Below, in pieces: positions 35,864 to 43,082 of a stretch of 64,000 nt of DNA; within the stretch, counting starts at the first letter, position 1; every line of letters begins with the position of its first letter. The notes under the pieces were generated by a model. That model saw only the letters and a program-made list of their open reading frames with translations, did not search any database and had not been told where the DNA came from. The stretch spans positions 248,001 through 312,000 of the forward strand of contig JACRPO010000009.1 of assembly GCA_016223165.1 (NCBI GenBank), written 5' to 3'. The position numbers were made by a program, and so were the translations under genes. Source of the stretch: Burkholderiales bacterium. Lineage in GTDB: Bacteria; Pseudomonadota; Gammaproteobacteria; Burkholderiales; Burkholderiaceae_C.

Positions 35864-36187
35864 CTAACGCCAGTAGCGCCCGTACACATGGAAGTAGTAG
35901 ACGCAGTTCCTGTAGTCGGCGTACGCGTAGGCCGGATGGACGGTCAGGTTCGAGCAACTCCATCCAGGCTGCCAGTGCGTCGGTGCGACAGCAACGGGCT
36001 TGACGCCTTCCTTCTTCGCCTGCTCGGCGTAGGCTTGCGCTTTCCGGACGTCGCCGGGGTTGAAGGGCTGCGCGATTACATGCTCGTTGAGCGCGCGCTG
36101 CGCCTCCTCGCGAGCCCGGTCGGCATCGTCGGTGGCATGGGCAGCCAGCGACAGCAGCATGGTCAGGATGGGCAATCGGCGGTGCAT
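35864..36187 (-). CDS. Small secreted protein, unknown
   Basis: I do not recognise this 107-residue protein. It has a signal peptide (about 1-19, ending AHA-T), a charged helix (about 22-70, rich in Ala/Glu/Lys) and an aromatic C-terminal end with many Tyr residues and two Cys (WSCSNL; YRNCVYYFHVYGRYW). It starts at the ATG at 36187 after a weak AGG site. The upstream hydrolase gene is 74 bp away on the same strand. A periplasmic or envelope role is likely, given its lipoprotein neighbours. Confidence 0.6.
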   Translation of the reverse strand: MHRRLPILTMLLSLAAHATDDADRAREEAQRALNEHVIAQPFNPGDVRKAQAYAEQAKKEGVKPVAVAPTHWQPGWSCSNLTVHPAYAYADYRNCVYYFHVYGRYWR

Positions 36188-36261
36188 TCGCAACTCCTTC
36201 GCGTGGTGCGGGGGGAGTCCCGCGTGGTTGGGTGGTGGGTCTGCCAGCGACGCACCCGATG

Positions 36262-37566
36262 TCATCGCGCGCCCCGTGAGGTCGGCCTCGGCATTCCGGG
36301 CGCAAGCGCTGGCGCGGGCACAAGGCCAGCGAGCAATCGGTCGAACTCCTGCATTACGCGAGGTGATGACAGGATGCTTTCGTGGTCTTCGTCGAATCCC
36401 CTCACCGTCACCGCTTCTGCCTGGGCACGCCAGCTCAGCTGACTTGCCAACGTCACCGTGCCGTCGCTGTTGGACCCGCGCCGCCCAGGTGGCCCCCGGT
36501 AACCGAAGAACAGATGGTGTTCGATGCCGGCGGGAAGCGCGCTCGAGAACAGGGCGCGGATGAAGTCACCGTTCGGCGTCATGTCGATCCACGAGGGAAT
36601 GACAGTCGGCGAAAGTTCCACACCGATGACCGCGAACGGATCGCCACCCCACGGCGTGGACAGCGAGACGAACTGCCTGATCGCCGGCAATTGCGCACCG
36701 TGCTTGACCAGCAACTCGCGCACGACCATTCCGCCCATGCTGTGGGCGACGATGACTGCAGTCGTCGGCTGGAGCTTCGCCTGCAGGTTTTCGAGTTGCC
36801 AGAACAACAGTTCGGCGCATTTGGCGAGCGCCGCGCCCGATGGGTACCGGAAGATCCACGGTTGGTACCGACGGCGGTCGATATGCTCGATGAAGTAGCG
36901 CCAATCCTGCGGCGAACCCGCTGCGCCATGGACGAAGATGATCGGGACCCTGGCCTCGTCGTAGGGCTCGATGAGGAAGACGTTGCTGCCGACGGCGCGT
37001 AGCGCCTTCATCGGATTCCAGTAGCCGTCGCGTCCTCTCGCGCTGGAATTGGGGGCATCGTCGAGATGCCCGATCACGCCCGCCTGCGCTCTGCGCGGTG
37101 GCCCACCTTCTGGCCCCGTGAACTTCGTTCCCCAGGGCAACGCGCAGACAGTCGCCGGGCCGGCCAGTTCGATGTCAAGCACCTTCCGCCCGACCGATGC
37201 AGCCTGGCTACCCACAGCAAGCCCGCAGGGCTCGCCAGGATCGAGGGTGGCGTTTGCGTTTCGGTCCAGGAATGCGGCAACTCGGTAGAGGCCCCTGGGA
37301 ACGAACAACTCGAAGTCGCCCGAGCTGTCCAACTGCGCGGCGTCGGCGACATCCGGTTGACCTGACTCGGTGCTGTAAGCGGCGACGATCACCCGGCCGA
37401 TGTCGCCAGGGGCCGAATGCACATGCCCCCGCAATACGGTGGACTCATGGTACGAGCGGATGTCGGCTTGCGACGGCAGAAGGCTGCATCCTGCCGTCCA
37501 CAGGCACGCGAGGAGCACGGCCGCAAGACGGCAGAACTGCGCCAGTTGGTCGCTTCGGGGGAACAT
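36262..37566 (-). CDS. Alpha/beta-hydrolase (lipase-like) lipoprotein
   Basis: A 434-residue predicted lipoprotein: signal with lipobox TAGC (Cys27), a beta-rich domain (about 45-140) with a calcium-like DRNANATLDPGE loop, then an alpha/beta-hydrolase domain with oxyanion stretch IIFVHGAAGSPQDWRYF, nucleophile elbow VAHSMGGMVVREL (Ser276) and a likely catalytic His near FDEDHESILSS. SLSTPWGGDP resembles PGAP1/lipase-type enzymes. It would act on lipids or esters in the envelope. ATG at 37566 is used, with an earlier ATG at 37584 possible. It lies downstream of the sigma/anti-sigma pair; 10-base direct repeats at 37770 may control it. Confidence 0.82.
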   Translation of the reverse strand: MFPRSDQLAQFCRLAAVLLACLWTAGCSLLPSQADIRSYHESTVLRGHVHSAPGDIGRVIVAAYSTESGQPDVADAAQLDSSGDFELFVPRGLYRVAAFLDRNANATLDPGEPCGLAVGSQAASVGRKVLDIELAGPATVCALPWGTKFTGPEGGPPRRAQAGVIGHLDDAPNSSARGRDGYWNPMKALRAVGSNVFLIEPYDEARVPIIFVHGAAGSPQDWRYFIEHIDRRRYQPWIFRYPSGAALAKCAELLFWQLENLQAKLQPTTAVIVAHSMGGMVVRELLVKHGAQLPAIRQFVSLSTPWGGDPFAVIGVELSPTVIPSWIDMTPNGDFIRALFSSALPAGIEHHLFFGYRGPPGRRGSNSDGTVTLASQLSWRAQAEAVTVRGFDEDHESILSSPRVMQEFDRLLAGLVPAPALAPGMPRPTSRGAR

Positions 37567-37600
37567 CGGATGTTCCAGGTGCACGAGTGATCGCGAGGGA

Positions 37601-37705
37601 TCAACCCGTGGACGTCCCTCGGTTTAGCAGGGGCGCCGCACCGCGAATGCCAGCGATCGACCGCCGCGTCCCACCGATCCCCCGCTCGAAAACAACCGAT
37701 GTCAT
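37601..37705 (-). CDS. Short reading frame (34 aa), doubtful
   Basis: A 34-residue frame starts MTSVVFERG after AAGGAG at a good distance. Its first nine residues and their DNA resemble the start of the Ig-like lipoprotein (MTSIAVEQG at 34841). It has no signal peptide or domain. It may be a leader peptide before the hydrolase lipoprotein gene, or the stump of a deleted lipoprotein gene. Confidence 0.3.
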   Translation of the reverse strand: MTSVVFERGIGGTRRSIAGIRGAAPLLNRGTSTG

Positions 37706-37769
37706 GTTCGCTCCTTCAGCGCGCGGCAGCGAAGGCCGCCGGCGTCGTGGGCGAATTTGTACTAGTCGT

Positions 37770-37790
37770 CGAGTGACCGGCGAGTGACCG
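37770..37790. promoter_or_regulatory. Direct-repeat candidate operator
   Basis: Two identical 10-base sequences (CGAGTGACCG) are spaced 11 bp apart, one helical turn, in the gap between the anti-sigma stop and the start of the envelope genes. The adjacent A/T-richer ACTAGTACAAATTC (reading leftward) could be promoter sequence. The binder is unknown. Confidence 0.35.
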
Positions 37791-37848
37791 ACAGGGGAGA
37801 CGTACTTGCGGCCTGCGTCGGGGCTCGCGTTCACCGGCCGCGCGCCGG

Positions 37849-38517
37849 TTAGGCGGGAGCGATCTCCACGCGGTTGAACCCCGCTGACGCCTTGATGCCG
37901 AGCGCCTCGAACGCCGGCCCCGCGACCGCGATCTCGGCGGCCATCAGCTGGATGTCGACGACGTAGGTATTGCCGCGCTGGTAGAGGCCGGGCCGAAAGC
38001 CTGCCGCGCGCAGTTGCTCCGCCATCCGTTCGGCAGCTACCCGTGGCTGCGTTGCCTTCAGCTTCTGCACGTTGGCGTGGCCGAGCATCTCGGGCGGAGC
38101 ACCGTAGTCGGGCCGATCGACGATTTGCGTAACAAGCACGGCGCCGATGACCGCCGACGCCGCTAACGCGACCAGCACGCGGCGACGGCGCCACCACGGG
38201 AACTCGATTACGTTGGACTGCGGCGGCGCAGGTGCAGGCAGCACGGCGCTATCCGGTTGCTCACGCTCGAACGCGCCCTCGGCCCGCGCGCGCTGCAGCA
38301 GCTTGTCCAACTGCGCCTGCCGCGCTTCATCGCTCTTCTCCGCGCGTGGCTCGGTGCGTGCCTCCATCTCCAGACGCCGACGCTCCAACGCGGCGCGCAG
38401 GGCAAAGCCTTCGCGCGCAGCCGGCGATGCCGGGTCGACGCCTTCGCCCCTCAGCGCTTCGAGCCACTGCCGATCGGAGTCGCTGAACTCTGGCTTGTCG
38501 TAATCAGGGTTGTTCAT
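37849..38517 (-). CDS. Putative one-TM anti-sigma factor
   Basis: A 222-residue inner-membrane protein. The cytoplasmic part (1-108) is highly charged and helical, one TM helix spans about 113-133 (after the WWRRRRV stop-transfer-like cluster), and the periplasmic part (about 134-222) ends in a compact alpha/beta segment (AERMAEQLRAAGFRPGLYQ; NTYVVDIQLM) reminiscent of SPOR-like folds. No zinc anti-sigma motif (HxxxCxxC) is present, so the role is inferred from its position: its start overlaps the sigma gene stop by four bases (38514-38517), the usual arrangement of ECF pairs. Release of the sigma factor could follow cleavage of the periplasmic part. Confidence 0.65.
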   Translation of the reverse strand: MNNPDYDKPEFSDSDRQWLEALRGEGVDPASPAAREGFALRAALERRRLEMEARTEPRAEKSDEARQAQLDKLLQRARAEGAFEREQPDSAVLPAPAPPQSNVIEFPWWRRRRVLVALAASAVIGAVLVTQIVDRPDYGAPPEMLGHANVQKLKATQPRVAAERMAEQLRAAGFRPGLYQRGNTYVVDIQLMAAEIAVAGPAFEALGIKASAGFNRVEIAPA

Positions 38518-39173
38518 CGCTTCCCTTCCCCTCGGTTTGGCCATAGCTCCAGGCAGGGCTTGACCAGAGGCCCGAACTTCCTGCGTGCGGAGAACACCTC
38601 GGCCTTCGCCTTGAGCGCGTCGCCGCCGAGAAGGCTCGCCGTCTCTTCGAGCGTCAGCTCCTCGACATGCATGAAGACCAGGAGGCGGGCCAAGCGTGGA
38701 TGCTGCTGCTCGAAGGCTTCCAGCTTGTCGTGCACACATCGGCGGAAGTCCGGCCAGCCGTCATCGGTGCGCCATGAAGGCACGAGCAGCTGAAGTGCCT
38801 CCTCCGCCAGTGCCTCCGTCGCTTCGTCGGCCAGGCTGTCATGCCTGCGCTCGACCTTGCGTTCGCGGTCGAAGTAGTGCGTCGCCTTGTGCCAAAGCAC
38901 CTGTCGCAGGAACGACCGGACTGGCCCCTTTCGCTCGTAGCGGACCGCGCCACGTGCGATGTCCAGCCACAACTCCTGCGTCTCTTCCTCGGCACGGGCC
39001 GGCGGCAGGCTCCAAAACTCGAGGCGGCGCACGAACAGGTCGCCGTAGGCCTCGAACAGGGCCAGCCAAGCGGGCTCTGCCAGCGCGCCGCCGGCCGCGA
39101 TCGCGTCCATCCACTGCTCCTCGGCCGCGTCCCAGGCGGGATTGGCCAGCTTGAAGTGCTGTCGCTTGTGCAT
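38514..39173 (-). CDS. Divergent ECF-type RNA polymerase sigma factor
   Basis: A 219-residue sigma-70-family protein. Region 2 lies at about 36-110 (LFEAYGDLFVRRLEFW, AEEETQELWLDIARGA, RSFLRQVLWHKATHYFDRER), followed by an acidic linker (about 112-130) and region 4 at about 150-205 (HPRLARLLVFMHVEELTLEETASLLG). It is longer and less canonical than typical ECFs. ATG at 39173 is used. The downstream gene overlaps it and encodes a putative anti-sigma factor. Divergent from it, 167 bp away, is a small secreted peptide, a candidate target or signal. Its regulon probably includes the leftward envelope genes. Confidence 0.75.
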   Translation of the reverse strand: MHKRQHFKLANPAWDAAEEQWMDAIAAGGALAEPAWLALFEAYGDLFVRRLEFWSLPPARAEEETQELWLDIARGAVRYERKGPVRSFLRQVLWHKATHYFDRERKVERRHDSLADEATEALAEEALQLLVPSWRTDDGWPDFRRCVHDKLEAFEQQHPRLARLLVFMHVEELTLEETASLLGGDALKAKAEVFSARRKFGPLVKPCLELWPNRGEGKR

Positions 39174-39340
39174 GTCCCTGATCGTTCAGCGCGTTGACGA
39201 CATCTTGTTACATCTTCGCTCGTCGCGCCTCTAACCGACCACGCCGCCGCCGGCCCTCCACGAACGCTGGGAGGACTGCGGCTCGCGCTCGACGGCCGCT
39301 CCTTCCCGGCGATTCATCAACCGTGGAAGGAAGCGTTGAC

Positions 39341-39484
39341 ATGTACAGCAAGTTCATCAAGGCAGCGGCCCTGGCCGCTCTGGCCGCCGGTGTGGCCCAC
39401 GCCGCGTCGCCCGATCCGGTCGCGCCGAACTACATTTTCCCCGTCGGTACCTTGTTCGAGGCCCTGCTGTCGCTGTTCCGATAG
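39341..39484 (+). CDS. Small exported peptide (47 aa)
   Basis: A 47-residue precursor with a clear signal peptide (KFIKAAALAALAAGVAHA, cleavage about residue 21), leaving about 26 residues (ASPDPVAPNYIFPVGTLFEA and a hydrophobic LLSLFR end). It is preceded by GGAAGGAAG and followed by two strong hairpins, as expected for a short separate transcript. It lies divergent from the ECF sigma gene. A periplasmic signal, sensor ligand or small membrane-active peptide are possibilities; no family is known to me. Confidence 0.6.
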   Translation: MYSKFIKAAALAALAAGVAHAASPDPVAPNYIFPVGTLFEALLSLFR

Positions 39485-39503
39485 CTCCTCGACCCGCGAC
39501 GGT

Positions 39504-39526
39504 GGCGCCGCCCTGCGGGCGGCGCC
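39504..39526 (+). terminator. Terminator hairpin after the small peptide gene
   Basis: A perfect 10-bp GC stem (GGCGCCGCCC / GGGCGGCGCC) with loop TGC lies 20 bases after the peptide stop. It forms the first of two adjacent hairpins in the gap before the convergent regulator gene. Confidence 0.75.
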
Positions 39527-39533
39527 CGGTCCG

Positions 39534-39556
39534 AGCGCCGCGCAAGGCGCGGCGCT
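39534..39556. terminator. Second hairpin, convergent gap
   Basis: A perfect 10-bp stem (AGCGCCGCGC / GCGCGGCGCT) with loop AAG is followed rightward by TGTCCCTTT. It ends 8 bases before the stop of the leftward SARP-like gene. With the first hairpin it probably serves both strands. Confidence 0.7.
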
Positions 39557-39564
39557 TGTCCCTT

Positions 39565-42500
39565 TCAGCACTGCCATGCGAGCACCGCACGATTCACGGC
39601 GTTGGCCTGGGCAAATGCGTGTCGTAACGTCGGCGCCATTCGCACGCTTGCCGCATCGACCCATTGGCGAGCGACTCGCACGCAGGCGATCCGGCGCTCG
39701 TCTTCGCCGCCACGCTCGAAAGCCCGCGCCAGATCGAGCAGGACCTCGGGGAGATAGCCCCTAGCACTGAGCCCGCCGGCGACGTGCTCGTCGAGTGATC
39801 GTGCGAGTGCAAGCGCAGCCTCGGTCGCTGCCCGTCCGCGTACCTCGAGCCAACGCGCCAGCTCGCGCCAGGCCAACGTGCGAGCAGTGCCATGCATGCC
39901 GAGGGCCAGGAGTTCGGCCCGGGCGCGCTGCAGCCGCTCGATGGCCGCGGGTGCCTCTTCGCGGTAGGAGACCTCGAAGTCGACGCCCAGGACCACGGGT
40001 AGATCCGCGTGCGCGGTCACCAAAGTGTCGAAACGCTGCCAGTAGGGCCGCGGCGACGTCCGATCCAGTTCAGCGGCGCGCGCCAGCAGCCACAGCGCCT
40101 GCAGCTGCATACCCGGCGGAACACCCATGGCAGGTACCTGCAATGCCAGTGCGCGAGCGCGGTCGGCTCGACCGAGCTGCAACCAGACTCCGGCCAGCGC
40201 GATGAGTGCCTTCGCTCGCACGGCAGCGGCCGCCTCGGGCCCGGCGCGGTCGACGGCCTCCTGCAGCGCCGCCAGCGCCTCGTCGAAGTTGCCGAGTGCG
40301 GCCGCCGCGGCGCCGAGCACGGTGCTGTTGAGGACGAAGGGAGTGCTGTTGTTCGCAAGACCGAGGTCGGCTTGCTGCTTCCGTGCGCTGCTAGCCTGGT
40401 CGTAGGTCGCGCGCACGTCGCCCACGCCGGCCAGCAAGGCCGCGAGGCTGATCCGCGAGGCAACCATCAAGGTGCGGTCACCAAGCGCCTCGGCGCAGGC
40501 GAGTTCCTCGCGCTGCACGGCCACCGCATCGGCCAGGCGCCCGACTGACCAGTGCACGTACATCTGCGCATTGAAGGCTTTCAGCGCCAGTTGCGGATCG
40601 CCGCGCGCCCGTGCCGTCTGCACAGCCTGCGTGGCCTGCACAAGCGCGGCCTCCGTGCGCCGGCTCTGCGCTAGCGCAATGGCCAGCTGGCAGTGAACGC
40701 GCAGCGCAAGGTCGGCGTGCGCGGCGGCCTCGTCCAGCGCGCGTTGCGCATCGACCGCGGCGTCGAGCGCCCGACCCTGCTCCAGCAGCGCCTCAATGCG
40801 TTCGATGCGGCAGCTCACTCGTTGGGCGGAGGTATCCGCCAGCAGCTCCACCTCAGGCAACGCGGCCAGCACCGCAGCCCCGCCCTGGCGCAGGTGCAAG
40901 CACTCGAGCCGCGCGAGCAGCGCAGTGAAACAGGCCGTACGGTCCCCTGCTTCTCGATGACAGCGGGCAGCGGACTCGAGCAGCGCGGACTGCTCCGCCA
41001 GCTGGCCGGCCAGTCGCGCCGCCTGTGCGGCCCGATGCCACGCCCTCCCCGCCTCCGACCAACGCAACCCGCGTTCCCAATGCTCGGCGATGCGAGCCGG
41101 AAGGGCACCATCTTCATCCTCCAGCAGAGCGGCCCAGCGCCGGTGCAGCGCTTGGCGAAACCCCTGCGGCACCGATCGCAGTGCCGCCTCGTGCACGAGG
41201 TCGTGGCTGAACGCCTCGCCGCGCAGGACGTTGCTGGCCTCGAGCTGTGCCCAGGTGTCGGTCAGGTCGAGCGGGGCGCGGGCGAGCAGGCGTGCCGCGC
41301 GCTCGACGTTCAGGTCGGCGCCGCCGACGGCGGCGACCTGAAGCAGCTCGCGCGTATGGCCCGGCAGGTCACGCACGCGTGCATCGAGCAGCGCATTCAC
41401 CGCGGGTAGCTGCTGCAGCGCGCCGGCATGCTGCAGCCCAACGCCCCGCACCACCGCGTCCTGCAGCGTCGCCAGCGTATACAGCGGGTGGCCGCCCGCG
41501 TGGCGATAGAGGTGCACCGCCACCCGGTCATCGAGCAGGGTCGGCAACGCCAGGCTGGCCAGCAACTCGCGAAGCTCGGACGGCGTCAGAGGCTTCAGAT
41601 CGATGCGCGTCGGGCGTTGCGAGTCGGAGAGCCACTCTTGCAGCACCACACCGACACCCTGCTCGGACCATGGCCGCGACGCGAAGCCCAAACGCAATGC
41701 CGACAGCGCGGGGCTCGCCGTCAGCCAGCGCAGGGTCTCCAGCGAACCCCGGTCGGCGTTGTGTAGATCGTCGACCACGATGGCACGCAGGCCGCGGGTG
41801 AGTGCATCCGAAAGCCAGTCTTCGATGGCGTGCCGCACTACAGCCAAGTTCGCCGGCGTCGCCGGTCGCTCGCCGAGCGCGGGCTGCACCCGTGCCAATT
41901 CGGCGCGCTGCGGGGCGCTGCACCTCGGGGCGAAGCGCTGCTCGACCATGAGCAGCAGCCGCCCAAGCAGTGCGTCCGACGATTGATCGTCGCCTGGACG
42001 CGCGCGGTCCGCCAGAAGCCCGTCGCGGTCGTGCGCGAACACTTCGAGCAACCGGCTCTTGCCGAGCCCGGCCTCGCCGACCAGCACGAAGGGTTGCTGC
42101 CGCTCCCACGCTCCCACCATCTCGGTCCAGGGGCCATGCCGCCCGATCAGCAACGGCGGCCGCAGGAGGCTGGCAGGCACCGGGCGGTTCGGCAAAGGCA
42201 CGGGCGATGCGCCGGCCGCCTCCAGCGTCTGGGCCAGCTGTTGCGTTTCGCCGCTGGGGCGCACGCCCAGCTCGTCGCGCAGCAGCGCGTGAACGCGCCA
42301 GTACGCCTCCTGAGCGGCGGCGCGGTCACCGCTCAGATAGTGCAGGCGCATGAGCCGCCGCCAGCCCTGCTCGGCAAGGGGCATCCACTCGACAGCACGA
42401 CGGGCCATCGCCACGGCTTCGGCCAGGTGACCGCGTTGCTCTAGGGCATCGGCGTGTTCGGCCAGCCGGCTCGCGCAACGTTCGGCCACGCGCCGGCGCG

Positions 42501-42963
42501 CGTCAGCCAGCCAGCGATCGAGGTCGTCCTGGTCGCCGAAATCCAGCCCCGCGAGCAGCTCGGGGCTCGTGAGGAGTTTGTCCTCGCCGAGACGTTCGAT
42601 CTGGCACACGTCCACGATCACTCCGGGGTGCAGCGATGTCGTGGCGCCAAGCTCTACGAAGGGCACCCCCGCCGCCGCGCGCAACCGGCTCGCTCGCTGG
42701 CGCAGGCTGGCGGCTGCCTTCTCGGGCGTGCTGTCCGGCCAAAGAAGCTCGCACAAAGTATGGCGCGGCTGCGGGCCGTCGAGGGCGAGCTTGGCCAGCA
42801 AGGCCGCATCCTTGCCCGAGAGTGCCAGGGGTTCACCTCCGCCCACGCGCCAAGCCGGCGCACCCATCAGGTGCACCGTCAGCTGGTCCTCTTGCGAATC
42901 TCCCTGAGGGACAGCGGCAGCCACTTTCTTCTTCGATGACGCGGCGACAGCGAGGCCGCGCAT
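39565..42963 (-). CDS. SARP/BTAD - AAA ATPase - TPR transcriptional regulator
   Basis: A regulator of 1132 residues in the AfsR/MalT-like layout. It has an OmpR-type winged helix (about 25-115; core LCELLWPDSTPEKAAASLRQ), a bacterial transcriptional activation domain (about 125-260; AEHADALEQRGHLAEAVAMA, DRAAAQEAYWRVHALLRDEL), a STAND ATPase (Walker A LVGEAGLGKSRLLE, Walker B AIVVDDLHNAD), then about 570 residues of TPR helices that probably sense a protein or small ligand. The ATG at 42963 is chosen over earlier frames, which are Arg/Ser-rich and overlap the divergent gene. It is divergent from the CHAT peptidase gene (119 bp apart), so regulation of the CHAT-caspase operon is likely. Confidence 0.85.
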   Translation of the reverse strand: MRGLAVAASSKKKVAAAVPQGDSQEDQLTVHLMGAPAWRVGGGEPLALSGKDAALLAKLALDGPQPRHTLCELLWPDSTPEKAAASLRQRASRLRAAAGVPFVELGATTSLHPGVIVDVCQIERLGEDKLLTSPELLAGLDFGDQDDLDRWLADARRRVAERCASRLAEHADALEQRGHLAEAVAMARRAVEWMPLAEQGWRRLMRLHYLSGDRAAAQEAYWRVHALLRDELGVRPSGETQQLAQTLEAAGASPVPLPNRPVPASLLRPPLLIGRHGPWTEMVGAWERQQPFVLVGEAGLGKSRLLEVFAHDRDGLLADRARPGDDQSSDALLGRLLLMVEQRFAPRCSAPQRAELARVQPALGERPATPANLAVVRHAIEDWLSDALTRGLRAIVVDDLHNADRGSLETLRWLTASPALSALRLGFASRPWSEQGVGVVLQEWLSDSQRPTRIDLKPLTPSELRELLASLALPTLLDDRVAVHLYRHAGGHPLYTLATLQDAVVRGVGLQHAGALQQLPAVNALLDARVRDLPGHTRELLQVAAVGGADLNVERAARLLARAPLDLTDTWAQLEASNVLRGEAFSHDLVHEAALRSVPQGFRQALHRRWAALLEDEDGALPARIAEHWERGLRWSEAGRAWHRAAQAARLAGQLAEQSALLESAARCHREAGDRTACFTALLARLECLHLRQGGAAVLAALPEVELLADTSAQRVSCRIERIEALLEQGRALDAAVDAQRALDEAAAHADLALRVHCQLAIALAQSRRTEAALVQATQAVQTARARGDPQLALKAFNAQMYVHWSVGRLADAVAVQREELACAEALGDRTLMVASRISLAALLAGVGDVRATYDQASSARKQQADLGLANNSTPFVLNSTVLGAAAAALGNFDEALAALQEAVDRAGPEAAAAVRAKALIALAGVWLQLGRADRARALALQVPAMGVPPGMQLQALWLLARAAELDRTSPRPYWQRFDTLVTAHADLPVVLGVDFEVSYREEAPAAIERLQRARAELLALGMHGTARTLAWRELARWLEVRGRAATEAALALARSLDEHVAGGLSARGYLPEVLLDLARAFERGGEDERRIACVRVARQWVDAASVRMAPTLRHAFAQANAVNRAVLAWQC

Positions 42964-43082
42964 TGTCTCCGCACGGATGAAGAGCGGGAAGAGCGCGAGC
43001 CCCCGCTGCGGCTTCACGCCCAGCGCGGTGCATGAGACGATCGCGTCCGACGAACAAGAGCCACGCGTCTGGGGAGGCGAGC

